A stretch of 64,000 nt of DNA from Isoetes taiwanensis (taxonomy: Eukaryota; Streptophyta; Lycopodiopsida; Isoetales; Isoetaceae), in NCBI GenBank assembly GCA_021234155.1, contig JAJEKV010000102.1, positions 2,040,456 to 2,104,455 on the forward strand, read 5' to 3'. The notes under the pieces were generated by a model that saw only the letters and a list, made by a program, of their open reading frames with translations, ran no database searches and was not told where the DNA came from. This document shows positions 45,359 through 58,767 of this stretch, piece by piece. A program made the translations under genes and the position numbers. Numbering within the stretch: the first letter of the stretch is position 1; each line of letters begins with the position of its first letter.

Positions 45359-46063
45359 CTAGGTGCATTGTCTTCCCGGACGCCTTGATCGCTGATTCTG
45401 CCTTCCTCCTCGCTGATTTTCAGACCCTGTGGAGGCTGAATACCCACCATATGTTCTGGTATTAGGGCAATCTCGCGCCCAATGTCCAGGCTCTCGGCAC
45501 CTAAAGCATCGCCTCTCATTGATGCACACATCCCTTTCCTCTGCAGACATCCGGGATGATCTATTTTGTGACCCTTGGCTATTGCTGGCCTGCACATCCA
45601 TAGAGCGGGCAGCAGCTCCGCCTCTACCATTATACCTCCCTCTCCTCGAGGAATTCCCCGCTTGCCATGAAGATTGAGCCTGCCGCTTCCGTTGAGCATC
45701 TAGTGCTGCTTTTTCTGCCAAATCTGCTTCCCGATGCTTCGCAATTCTTACAACCTCCTCTAGATCTGTATAAGATACTCCATATCGTGTGCTCTTTATT
45801 TCCACCAAGACCCCCGCACAAAACCTAGAGCACAACTTAACCTTGTCCATTGTAGGACAATGAGGCTGCAATCTCCTGAACTTTTCATTATACTCTGCTA
45901 CCGTGCCAACCTGCTTGCAATCAAAGAACTCATTCATTTTCTCCACCTTATACCGTGGCGGTGTAAAATGACCTTCAAATGCACTCTTAAACTCACTGTA
46001 GCCCGCACAGATGGGAGTCTTCCCTGGATCTATCAAGCACGCCTCCCACCGGGCAAAGTGCAA
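45359..46063 (-). pseudogene. gypsy gag with CCHC zinc knuckle
   Basis: A 234-residue frame. FKSAFEGHFTPPRYKVEKMN, EFFDCKQVGTVAEYNEKFRR and LCSRFCAGVLVEIK form the retrotransposon gag domain. A basic Gly/Ser/Arg region follows, then the knuckle CFRCREPGHWARDC near residue 200. The gag start lies in a different frame at 46119-46352. Confidence 0.9.
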
Positions 46064-46118
46064 ATCCTCCCAAAGATCGCCTTTTGTGCAAGGAGCCTTT
46101 ACGCACTCCTCTCCGCCT

Positions 46119-46352
46119 TTAATCGATCAAAATAAAACTCCACTCCACGGAGCCATGCATCTCATCATCCCCGGCCAGTTCTCCTGAACACCTCCTCTTG
46201 GTATCCTTCAATACCTTCTCAATAGCCTTCTCCACTCTTTTGATGGGATGCGCTTTTCGCAAAGCCTGCTGAATCGCTTGCAAAATACTGGTAACATCAG
46301 GAGCTCCATCAGCCCCAACTCCACCTGCACCACTAGCATCACCAGCTTCCAT
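46119..46352 (-). pseudogene. gypsy gag N-terminus
   Basis: The ATG at 46352 opens MEAGDASGAGGVGADGAPDV and TSILQAIQQALRKAHPIKRV, about 90 bases after the primer-binding site. The frame shifts before the main gag domain. Confidence 0.7.
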
Positions 46353-46443
46353 GGTTTCCTCTACTCTCTGATAATACAAAATATATCATTAGCCAATCCC
46401 CTCGTGATACTCAATCTAATTTCAAAGCATTCAAGATCAACTA

Positions 46444-46458
46444 TGCTCCGATACCAAT
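46444..46458 (-). other. primer-binding site of gypsy element 2
   Basis: The minus strand reads TTGGTATCGGAGCAT next to the 5' LTR. One base differs from the common TGGTATCAGAGC form. Confidence 0.75.
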
Positions 46459-49145
46459 CAGAATCGGCTTGTTGTCGGCCTCTCCGAGGCGCACTTTTAG
46501 GATCCCGCTGGTTCTATCACATTGCTACTAACACTTGACGAGGGAGATTGGACTAATTAAACATCTTATGCAAAAATAATTCCACATGTAAAGGTAAAGA
46601 ATCCAATCTTTATATTCACATTCAAGATCTCACAAATATTGAAGACAATCATAATGTACATGTATATACATCTCAAATCTTGACAATATCAAATACACAA
46701 TCAATATATCTCTTTAAGTATGAGAACAATCTTCAATACAAGAGCTCCTATCATCAGAGGGCTCGCTCATCAAGGCGTCTATGGCTGCCTGATCTCCCGA
46801 ATCTAATGGGAGGTCATCCCCTCATCTCGCATAAAGGTGGACCTCGTTGCCTTCAAGAGAGGGTTCCACAAAACCGGGGTAGATCCCACACTAGGACTCT
46901 ACCCCTAAGGACGGCCTTCTTCCTCGAGCTCTGATCAATCCCCTCGGCGCCTGACACCGGCTCATCCTCCTAATTCACGGAGGAAATCGAACACCTCCTC
47001 ACGCTTCTAACTCTGCCTCGGAGGAAATCTCGCCTCCAAATCTCTAATCCTATCGGGGCCTCTAACCCCGTGTGTCGGTGGCCCACGCTTCTCGGCTCCA
47101 TCCCAGATCGCATACACCAACCTCGGGTTAGTCCTAAAAGACTAAGTGGGGTCCGAGCATTCTAGGAACTATGCAATCACAATACTTATAACATATCTTA
47201 ACAAGCTTACCACCAATAGTCCCAATCATCCAACCAACCGTATTAGTAGCATACATATATTCCAATAATACATCATGTTCCATGCAATCTCGAAAGATAC
47301 AAAGGCCTACTCGGTTCTAACATGCCACCCGGGCTGATCAGCCCCTCAGCCCAATACGGTAGGGGTTTGCCTCATGTGTACACACCCATCCACGCCAAGG
47401 CCCAAAGACGAGGACCACTTTTTAGCCATGTAGCGCGACAAAGAATCCAGCCAGATAACAATGCCCGATGTCACGACAAACACAACCGCAAAGTCCATGC
47501 CATTGCACATGGACCCCTACCCCTTGAGATTATGCACTTATGCAATATTTTCACATGCTTTACATGTCCTTATAACCACATTTCCTAGACATCATCATAC
47601 ATGATGGTAATACCAGCTAAAATAGCTCATATGCTTATCCTATGCATTATCTTTTACATATGCATTACAAATACCATACCCATGCCACATTAGCATATCA
47701 CATGCATTCATATGGTACAATGATATAAATATGTATAACAACCATAATCACATAACATTCCCAATGCTACCTTTAGTTCCATATTAACAAGCTTGGGTCA
47801 TGGATTTCCCTAGATTTAAGTCTAGCTGCAACTATAAGTGCTCCCAATTTCATTCCCAGCCTTATGCCATACCTTGCAAATTCAGGCTTTTCACCCTCTT
47901 TCTCCCCATAGAGAAAGCTTACAACTTCCACGTTACATTATTAACGTTATTACTTATAGGATAAGTTCCCTTTTGTTAATTCCATCGCTCAAGTTCCATA
48001 TTAATGTCAATTTAAGCAAAACGGCTATGGGTTCACATTAAGTTACGTAATTTGGGTGCGGATATTACTTGTGTTTACTAGCGTCTTCTTTAGCTTCACT
48101 AGCGAGACCCCAAAACCCTAGCTAACAGTTCTATTTTCCAGGGCAACCTCTTGGCCCCTCTTATTTGAGCTTTTTAATGTTATTTTTATGTTATCCTGTT
48201 ACAACCTTATGGTTATTAAATTCCAACCTTTTTATTATTTTGCTCATTATTTTCTTATTACAGGTTCTCCTTCGAAGACCCTAACTGGTGGCAACCCAGC
48301 AGCTCAACGAAGGCATCAAAGCCTTCGATTCTTGCTTGAATCCGGCCTCTCGAGGGGCTTAATGCTTCTAAATCGCCCCTCGTGGCCTCCGCCCTAACCA
48401 TTCCAAATCGTTTTAAGTCGTGGTGATGCCGCCTCACTGCCTCGGCCATGGCAGCTCTACCGCAAATCGGGGTTTGTTTGGGCTTCCAACATTTACATCC
48501 CTCCTCCTATACCAATTTCTTCCCATGTTCCAAATCAATCCTACCCTTCAGCCCTACTCGGGTCATTTTAGGTCGTGGCTACCGCCACAAATTAGTTACA
48601 AGAACTACAGTCTTCTTCTTCCTTCTGTCTCCTTTTCCTTAATGTATTAATCTGAACATCCCTTGTTTATCCTCTCGTTCAATCTGCCTCTATGGCTCTT
48701 CCTTTTCTTAACACAGCATAACCTTAACCTTCAGCCTCAAAAATATTACAATACCAATTCTCCCCATTAAAATATTACCTATAAATTGCATCCTATCATT
48801 TTCATAATGAATTCTTAACCTGAATTACTTAAGCAATCACTTAAGCATACTATCATCCCCGGTGTAAGCTATCAACCACCCACCTGGTTAAGCTGTCTTT
48901 ACAATTTGTACTGCTGACACTCCAAATCTCCTTCACAGAAGCTCCTCCTCAGAAAGTTTGCCTCAGAGCAAAACCCCAATTCCTCTACAATTTAGTATTT
49001 ATAAACTTCCTGTATAAACACCAGATACATACCATGTATGTATTTTCCCACTCCAATGTCAGTTTAATGATTCCTGATAATAATCATATGAAAGTGTATC
49101 AAATTACTTACACCAATCATTTGCTAACCCGCCAGGCTCGTTACA
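46459..49145 (-). repeat. 5' LTR of gypsy element 2
   Basis: Colinear with 39111-41788. The first dozen bases are altered (TCAGAATCGGCTTG where TGTAACGGGCTTG is expected). It ends AGGCTCGTTACA followed by ATAGG. Confidence 0.92.
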
Positions 49146-49371
49146 ATAGGTCCCCAACGTTATAAAGTCCAACCTATGCAAGCACCGGTGGGCACCTTAA
49201 CTAGTAACAAGATGAAATGTGCCAAAAAATTTGTCGAACCAGCCATGCACCAACCAACCCTAAAAATCCCTACAACTTACATTTGCTGTATGTAATATAA
49301 ATCTTAAAGTATGCTTAGAGTGGAGCAAGGGAACATAAAACAGCGCTATCCTTGCATTTGTGCGTGTGGCT
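49146..49371 (+). promoter_or_regulatory. rps9 upstream region
   Basis: Only 226 bp separate the gypsy LTR from the rps9 ATG. TATAAAT at 49296-49302, about 70 bp before the ATG, is the best TATA candidate; TTATAAAG at about 49160 is another. Neither is proven. Any elements further upstream are now displaced by 10 kb of retrotransposon. Confidence 0.45.
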
Positions 49372-50067
49372 ATGGCGATGGCGTCTCTCTCGCTCTCCAC
49401 TAATTCTAGGCTTTTAAGCCCATGTCCACAGTCCCTTTCTTCATTTTCATGCTGTTCTGCAGGCCTCACACCCTTGTTGCGAAATCTGAAGCTTTCCAAT
49501 GGCCTTACTCTAACTCGGAAGCCTCTAAAATGCAGAGCTTCAGACATGGCTGGCTTGTCTAAAGCAGCCACAGCTGCAGCGGAGGCCATTGGCATAGAAC
49601 CCATTTGTTTGGATGCAGTTCCGGCCCCTCCAGATATGAAGCAGTTTGTAAAATCCAAGCTTCCAGGTGGAATTGCTGCACAGGAGCTTCTGGGCACCGG
49701 CAGGCGAAAGAGGGCGGTTGCAAGGGTTGCTCTTGTTGAAGGTACTGGTCATATTATAATCAATCAGAGAACTGCTTCAGATTATTTACAGGGAAACCCT
49801 CTTTGGATGCAATATGTCAAGTTTCCTCTCTCTACACTTGGTTATGATAAAAAGTATGATGTAATTGTGAAAGCACATGGTGGAGGGCTTTCGGCTCAAG
49901 CCCAGGCTATTTTGTTGGGAATTGCTCGTGCTTTAGTAGTTGCGAACTCAGCTAATCGTGATCCCCTCAAGAAACAAGGTTTTCTAAGGCGTGATCCTCG
50001 CCGTGTGGAGAGGAAGAAGTATGGGTTGCATAAAGCTCGGAAAGCCCCTCAATTCTCTAAACGTTGA
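49372..50067 (+). CDS. RPS9: plastid ribosomal protein S9 (uS9c), nuclear-encoded
   Basis: A small-subunit ribosomal protein of the chloroplast, 231 residues, single exon. Residues 1 to about 55 are Ser/Leu/Arg-rich with few acidic residues (MAMASLSLSTNSRLLSPCPQ), as in a stromal transit peptide. The uS9 domain starts at GTGRRKRAVARV near residue 108. It includes KAHGGGLSAQAQAILLGIAR (about 168-187) and ends with RRDPRRVERKKYGLHKARK and the conserved basic tail APQFSKR, which contacts tRNA in the decoding site. The frame is open upstream to a GTG, but the first ATG, in GCTATGGCG context, is the likely start. No intron, frameshift or stop; the gene looks intact. It is the nearest gene to gypsy element 2. 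Confidence 0.93.
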   Translation: MAMASLSLSTNSRLLSPCPQSLSSFSCCSAGLTPLLRNLKLSNGLTLTRKPLKCRASDMAGLSKAATAAAEAIGIEPICLDAVPAPPDMKQFVKSKLPGGIAAQELLGTGRRKRAVARVALVEGTGHIIINQRTASDYLQGNPLWMQYVKFPLSTLGYDKKYDVIVKAHGGGLSAQAQAILLGIARALVVANSANRDPLKKQGFLRRDPRRVERKKYGLHKARKAPQFSKR

Positions 50068-52819
<2,752 letters not shown>

Positions 52820-55222
52820 CTACAAAGCGGCTTTTAGACTCTCACTATCCCAAGAACCTAAGATCTCTACATCACATGTTTCCCAATGCATATGCACATC
52901 TGCATAAATGTTCGATATGAGTACATAACCAGCAGAACAATCAGTATCTAACAAAATCATTCGATCAAAGCAGTGCTGCCCAAGCTCAAGATTCTGATGC
53001 AACTTGCAAGCACTAAGCAAAGATGTCCAACATGTAACATCAGCCTGCTTAGTAGAATGAAGAAAATATTCTGCCTCATAGAGGCACCCAGCACGGCCTA
53101 AAAGATCAATCATAGAGGTACAATGGGATATCCCAGGTCTAAGCCCTTGATATTTTCTCATTAAATTGAAGTACCAATGGCCCTCATCCACTAGACCTGA
53201 ATAACTGCATGTGACCAAAATAACATGAAATGACACATCATTTGGAACAATACCTTCCTTGAGCATGTTTTCAAAGCATTCTAGGGCCAGGAGACCTTTA
53301 CCATAATGAGAATATCCTGAAACCATTGCATTCCATGAGACTAAATCTCTGTCCTGCAATTTGTTAAAGACTTTGCATGCTTCTTCCAAGCTACCACATT
53401 TGGCATACATATCAACCAGAGTATTTCCAACAACAACATCAAAATGAAGTCCTCTCTTAATTATTTCATCATGAATGAATTTTCCCTTCTCAATTGCTCC
53501 TACAACAGCACATGCTTTCAAGAGACTCAGAAATGTGACTTCATCTGGCAATATCCCATCCTCCTGCATTCTCTCAAACCACTGGAGTGCTACAAAGCAT
53601 TCGCCATGTTGAGCATAGCCTGCAATAATTGCACCCCATGACACCACATCCCGATAAGGCAAATTTTTGAACGCACTTTGTGCCTCCTCCAAGCTTCCAC
53701 ATTTAGCATACATATCAACCAATGTATTTCCCACAACAATGTCAGATTGCAAACCGCTGACAATGACCTCATGATGCATAAATCTGGCCTGCTCTATATT
53801 ACCTATACATGCACATGCTTGCAGAGTTCCCAAAAATACAACTTCATTTGCCCTGATGCCTTCAAGTTGCATCTTTTGAAAAGTGTCCAGAGCTAAGAAG
53901 CCCTCCTCCCATTGGGAATACCCAGCAATCATTGCACCCCATGAGACGACATTTCTATTTGGCAACTTATGAAACACACTGCATGCTTCCTGTAGGCTCC
54001 CACATTTGGCATACATATCAACTAGCGTGCTCCCAACAACTACATCTGATTGCAACTTGCTCTTAATGATCCTATCATGGATGAGCCTTCCACACTCTGT
54101 TGCTCTCAAGATGGCACATGCTTTTAGGATGCCTAGAAATGTGACTTGGCTTGGTTCTATCCTTTCCTTTAACATCTCGTGGAAGTACTCCAGTGCCAGA
54201 AAACCTTCTCCACATTGTGCATAACCAGTAATCATTGCATTCCAGGAAACTATATCTCGACCTTGCAGGTTGTCAAATACTTTATATGCCTCCTCTAAGC
54301 TTCCACATTTAGCATACATGTCAATCAAGGTGCTCCCTAAGACAACATTCGACTGAAATCCACCCTTAAGAATCTTGTCATGAATCAGCTTTCCCTGATC
54401 GACTTGTTCAATAGCGGCACATGCCTTAAGGGCACTTAAAAATATGACGTCATTTGGCTGTATTCCTTCCTGTTCCATCTTTTTAAAGCATTCCAGGGCT
54501 AGGAGACCTTCACCTTGCTGCGCATAACCCCCAATTAGCGCACCCCAGGACATGACATTGGGCTCTATATCTTCCTTTTGCATCTGCTGTAAGCATTCTT
54601 CGGCTGAAATATTTTGTCCCTGCTTGGCATATCCTGCAATCATAGTATTCCAAGATACAACATCTCTAAGTGGCATATCCTGCAACACTTTGGATGCTTC
54701 GTCAAGGCTTCCACATTTTGCATACATGTCTATCACAGCATTCCATAAGACTATCTCTGGTTGCAGTTCATTTAAAAGGATTTGTGCATGGATAATCCTC
54801 CCCTCGTGGGTGGCTGCTATTGTTGTACAAGCTCTAAGAATTGTAACATAAATCAATTGTCTACTGTGGATTTCTACAAGCTGCATTTCGTGATACAAAG
54901 AAATGGCCACTCCGGATTGACCAAGCTTAGCATTTGCAAAAATTATTGCAGCCCATGTGTGTAGACCAGGTTTTTTAGTTTTGTGAAATACCTGATTCGC
55001 TTCAAGCAAGTCTCCATGATAAGTGAATAGACGAATAAGATGGTCGCTCAGTACAGTGATTGAATCAAGCCCACTTTGTATCATGAGAGACTGAATCCGC
55101 TTGCCACACTCCAAGTCCTTTGTTTTTTCACACTCCTGCAATAGACGATAGGCATTGTTTCTGGTAATGGAAACGCCTGGTTGCTCCATAACTTTCATAG
55201 ATTCAAGTGCACCATCCAGCAT
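52820..55222 (-). CDS. PLS-class pentatricopeptide repeat protein
   Basis: 800 residues from the ATG at 55222 (an in-frame stop lies just upstream, and a longer frame would need a TTG start). PPR proteins bind organelle RNA one base per repeat and direct editing, splicing or stability. P, L and S repeats tile the protein. The S motif MYAKCGSL(D/E/Q)EA occurs five times (about residues 166, 301, 403, 506 and 605). Each is followed by RDVVSW(N/G)AMIAGYAQ-type L/P motifs about 100 residues apart. A final GRAGCLYEAEYFL and an E1-like stretch (CWTSLLSACKLHQN, YVLISNIYAD) follow. The E domain then ends in unrelated residues, and no E+ or DYW deaminase is present. The N-terminus lacks a clear transit peptide. 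No stop or frameshift breaks the repeats. Phrasing resembles fern PPR proteins. Confidence 0.88.
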   Translation of the reverse strand: MLDGALESMKVMEQPGVSITRNNAYRLLQECEKTKDLECGKRIQSLMIQSGLDSITVLSDHLIRLFTYHGDLLEANQVFHKTKKPGLHTWAAIIFANAKLGQSGVAISLYHEMQLVEIHSRQLIYVTILRACTTIAATHEGRIIHAQILLNELQPEIVLWNAVIDMYAKCGSLDEASKVLQDMPLRDVVSWNTMIAGYAKQGQNISAEECLQQMQKEDIEPNVMSWGALIGGYAQQGEGLLALECFKKMEQEGIQPNDVIFLSALKACAAIEQVDQGKLIHDKILKGGFQSNVVLGSTLIDMYAKCGSLEEAYKVFDNLQGRDIVSWNAMITGYAQCGEGFLALEYFHEMLKERIEPSQVTFLGILKACAILRATECGRLIHDRIIKSKLQSDVVVGSTLVDMYAKCGSLQEACSVFHKLPNRNVVSWGAMIAGYSQWEEGFLALDTFQKMQLEGIRANEVVFLGTLQACACIGNIEQARFMHHEVIVSGLQSDIVVGNTLVDMYAKCGSLEEAQSAFKNLPYRDVVSWGAIIAGYAQHGECFVALQWFERMQEDGILPDEVTFLSLLKACAVVGAIEKGKFIHDEIIKRGLHFDVVVGNTLVDMYAKCGSLEEACKVFNKLQDRDLVSWNAMVSGYSHYGKGLLALECFENMLKEGIVPNDVSFHVILVTCSYSGLVDEGHWYFNLMRKYQGLRPGISHCTSMIDLLGRAGCLYEAEYFLHSTKQADVTCWTSLLSACKLHQNLELGQHCFDRMILLDTDCSAGYVLISNIYADVHMHWETCDVEILGSWDSESLKAAL

Positions 55223-55586
55223 TCCCTCCCAAAATTTTCCCAAATCTGGTCTAGTGAGACAAGTCGATCAGAACTTGACAGCAGGAAACCCAAAGATCAA
55301 AACGTTGAAGGAAGCTAATTATACCTTGCAAAATCGTCCGATGAGGCGGATTTAAGTTTTGGGATCCTCTTCATATCCCTTCAAAGCCTGTGAATCATTC
55401 GTCTGTGAATCATTCGTAAGTGTAACTCCGAAAAGGTTCATTCTCAAGCGTGGAATTTTTGGGAGGGCTTTTCTGAAGAGGGCATATAGTTTTTTTCAAT
55501 AGAATATTCTTAAATTATACCTATGCTTCAATATTTTCCAACGTAAAGCAAGAGCTTGACAAAAAATAATGGACAATCCTAGGTGG
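55223..55586. other. PPR upstream flank
   Basis: Contains the 5' flank of the PPR gene. No TATA box can be chosen with confidence. Confidence 0.4.
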
Positions 55587-55707
55587 AATGGAAAGGGGGA
55601 AGGCATTCTTGCCAGCCCCCTGACCTGCAGAATTTGGGAGTGCCATTGAGACGCGATCGGATTCTGCAAGTCAAGGGGTTGGCAAGAATGCCTGACCCCT
55701 TTCCATT
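55587..55707. ncRNA. 121-nt fold-back, pre-miRNA- or MITE-like
   Basis: Arms 55587-55633 and 55661-55707 are inverted repeats: 42 of 47 positions pair, around a 27-base loop. The arms contain GGCATTCTTGCCAGCCCC and GGGGTTGGCAAGAATGCC. Length and near-perfect pairing fit either a plant microRNA precursor or a small foldback transposon. It lies upstream of the PPR gene. No expression evidence and no firm match to a known miRNA. Confidence 0.5.
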
Positions 55708-56375
55708 GCACTACATCAAGGTAAGCTTGATCGGATTCTGCAGGTTTTGTTGAGGCGATTTGTCATTCTGCAACCTGTACAAATTAGTATGCAAAAATAG
55801 AAGTACTATAAGTTGAATTACCTCTCGTGCATCCTCATGTAAGGACTCTTCATGAAGAATCTTTGAAAATGTCCAAGAAAACTAGGACATGATTTAGCAC
55901 CTTTAAACATATATAATAAATGCTGGCATGGAATATAAATTCGTTTTAATCCTTACTGTATAGGTTTCCTCTAGCCTACGGAACTTATGTTCAACATCCA
56001 TATGAGGGATGATGTCCTTCATAGATTCTATATCACAATCAGGTTGTAAATCCTATGGAGCATCTAATCAAAGCTTGTTTCTTTTATTCATACATTTTTT
56101 TAAAGCATTTCAAAACACTCCTTCAGGCTAACCGTATTCAAATACATTTGGCATTTGATATTTGAGTTGCAATTGCTAGATTGTCTTTATGCTTCTTGGA
56201 TTACCCCATCTGCTCACTCTTTGATGCTACCATGCAAGCCAAAAGCCTAGCAAGGTTATGTCTTTAGACAAGCATTTCCAACACACAAGTTTGCAACATT
56301 TTCAAAAGCTATTTCAGTTTCTATGAATCTTGCTGATCTCTAGGCTCTACATATTGCAAATGCTCTTGAACCGCT
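55708..56375. other. no recognisable feature
   Basis: AT-rich. GATCGGATTCTGCA recurs just outside the fold-back (55731-55744) and inside it (55655-55668), hinting at a related third copy of part of the arm. Confidence 0.45.
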
Positions 56376-56530
56376 GCATGCGCTGCTGCGCATCCGGCTG
56401 CATGCATGCATGCGCCGTGCGTGCGTGCGTGCGTGCGTGCATGCGTGCGCTGCCTGCCTGCGTCGTGCATGCGCTCGTGCGTGCGTACGCTGCGTAAATG
56501 CCTGCGTGCGTGCGCCTGCGTACGCCCGTA
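56376..56530. repeat. TGCGTGCG/TGCATGCG low-complexity patch
   Basis: The same word set as 1512-2630 (GCATGCATGC, GTGCGTGCGTGCGTGCGTGC). Overlapping Ala/Cys/Arg ORFs are by-products. Confidence 0.85.
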
Positions 56531-57447
56531 CTGCGTCGCGTCGCTCAGACATTGTTCGATACGAACACAGTTGTTGGTGTGTTATTGAATACAATATGGA
56601 TGTTGCATTCCAATTGGCTTGTGCTCAATTTGCCCTAAATTTGTAATGTTGGTTTTTAATTCTTTAGCACCCTGACTTTGTTTAACTTTTCACAAAACTT
56701 TATTTCAAATGAGATATAGGAAAGAAGCAAGCACCTAGGATCATAAACATGACAAGCTAGATTTTATATAGAATGAACCCAACAATCTTCTAAATCTCCT
56801 CCTCGACGCATTCTAACAAGCTCCAAACCAAAACCTACAACGGGTGTTGTTTGCAAGCAAAGGAATTGATTATTGAATGCCAAAGAGGGCTTGGATTTGA
56901 ATTATGATAATAAATTATGCTAGTCACGTTATGGTTTCTCATTCTAGTTAAACTTGATGAGGCACGAAATCATGATTTTCGAGGAAAATAAAACTCTTAA
57001 AGGCTAAAGTGTTATAGCTTACTGTGACATTGAAATGTTCGTACTTGAGGGTATATGAATTTAGTTGTCAACATATCAATGCTATAAACATATACCAAAA
57101 TGACACATCATACATTCAACGGGATTGCAATACATGGTGGATGCAAAATGATATTTTCTATAGCCAGGTATTTTGTTGTGATAAGATATTATTTCTCATA
57201 ATTTTGATAGCCAACATGCCAATGTTGCCAACGTATACCAATATGACACAAGGTCATTTTAAGCAAGATAATAATTGTTTTTGGGCATGATATACCCTAG
57301 AGGCATTGTTATGGTACAAGTTGAGTTGAATCATTCTCCGGTTTTGGAGACTGGAATCTGATTAGTGGAAGTTACGGGTGTAACTTCTATCAAATGGATC
57401 TTAAACTGGTTTTGGTGAACTAGTTAAGAACTCAGATTATTGGTGTA
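56531..57447. other. no recognisable gene
   Basis: AT-rich. An 88-codon ORF at 57024-57290 has no motif. The end of the stretch is the left flank of the LINE insertion. Confidence 0.45.
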
Positions 57448-57461
57448 ATCTGTGCTCATTT
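57448..57461 (+). other. LINE target-site duplication (left)
   Basis: ATCTGTGCTCATTT, repeated at 59726-59739; 14 bp, within the usual L1 range. Confidence 0.85.
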
Positions 57462-57475
57462 TTTTTTTTTTTTTT

Positions 57476-58767
57476 GAAGAACTGTGTCATCAATATATTA
57501 AAAGAATGGTAATGTTACAAAGCAAGTGAGGAGGAAGGAGAACTGCCCCAAAGAGATAGCGATACCTCGACACTCCACAACAAACTCACGTAAAAACCGC
57601 AAATCCCCATCACCAGACAAACCGACCATCACCATCTACAACACCCAAGAAGTCCCGGGCCAAATGGCAAACTTCCGCTCTACTATTCCCGGAACACCGT
57701 AAAGCTTTGAAATAGCTTGTACCGAAGTCGAGGAATCGAGAGGTCGCAGTCACTTTAATCCCCCGAAAGATCCACAACCGCCGCCCCTAAATCAACCACA
57801 CCAACCAAGCCACGACAGATGCAAGGCTTTGTCGCCGCAAGAGCGGCCAAGCACCAGATACACATGAAGCGAAGAATCACGGCTAGTCAATCTCACCCAA
57901 ACAGAGCCCTAACCCAATCCCAGTACCGCAAGTGAGGGCATAAAACCGCACAATGCTCCACGCCTCTCACGATGAAGGCCACAACAAGGGCAGAGAGGGC
58001 TCACACCCGGCCTAAACCGACTCACAAGGGCATTCACCCTGATACAATCTGCACCACCGCCACGTATAACCCTAACCTTCGGTGGGGGAAGTGAGCTCCA
58101 TGTCCACGTCCAAACCGAGCGCCATCGAGAACCCGGAAGCTGCAGAGACCACTTGCCTGAAGGGGGCAGTGTGTCATGAATAGCCAGCACCCGGTAAGAA
58201 GACCGCACAAAGCAAGAAGACACAACATCCGGATGAACCTTCCAAACCTGCACCACCACATCATCCTGAGGGACTATAGGTATGTGTAGCGGAATACTCC
58301 CCGCCACGTGCTCCCAGATAGCCCGGTCACTGCCCCTCAGGCGAAAGCGAGCTCGAAAGAACTCCCACGAAGCTAGCTGACCACCCCAATACCAATCCTC
58401 CAAGGTGAGCACAGCAGCTCGCCTCCAACGGGCCTGCGTCCGAGCATGCACAGTGGCAGCCAAGGGCAAGTGCGCAGGGGGTAGAGGAACCCACAAGAAA
58501 GGAGAAGAGTGGTGATAAACTGAGGCATAATCTAGCTGGAAGAGCACACGCACATGATCCCAAGCCCGCAACACTCCTGTGAGAAAAGGGGATGCATGTG
58601 GGAAAGGCCGGAGACCATACAACAAAGGCCTGTGGCAACTCCACATGCAATGCAGACGGCTCCCAAACGCCACACAATGGCTAAGAGATCGCAACAACAA
58701 CGCCAAGCACCAGAGAAGATGCTCCATCCCTCGCAATGCTCCAAACAAACTTGAGACCAACACCTTA
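57476..58767 (-). pseudogene. L1-type ORF2 C-terminal part with zf-RVT
   Basis: In shifting frames: thumb and linker sequence, then RVNALVSRFRPGVSPLCPCC and VEHCAVLCPHLRYWDWVR near 57990-57900, which is the zf-RVT zinc-binding domain of plant L1 ORF2. The frame changes between CPCC and VEHC. The 3' UTR runs from about 57890 to the poly(A). Confidence 0.8.

Larger units (their letters stand above)
39111..49145 (-). mobile_element. gypsy element 2 (10.0 kb)
   Basis: It has a pair of about 2.68-kb LTRs, a primer-binding site next to the right LTR, a polypurine tract next to the left LTR, and a perfect ATAGG target repeat. The minus-strand order is gag, protease, RT, RNase H, integrase and chromodomain-like tail, which is the gypsy order. 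Coding is broken by frameshifts throughout. Its 5' LTR faces rps9, with transcription expected to run away from the gene. Confidence 0.93.

Noticed and set aside
55587..55707. A member of the miR482/2118 family
   Set aside because: Only about half of a 22-nt mature sequence agrees and the arm is wrong; left as an unnamed fold-back.
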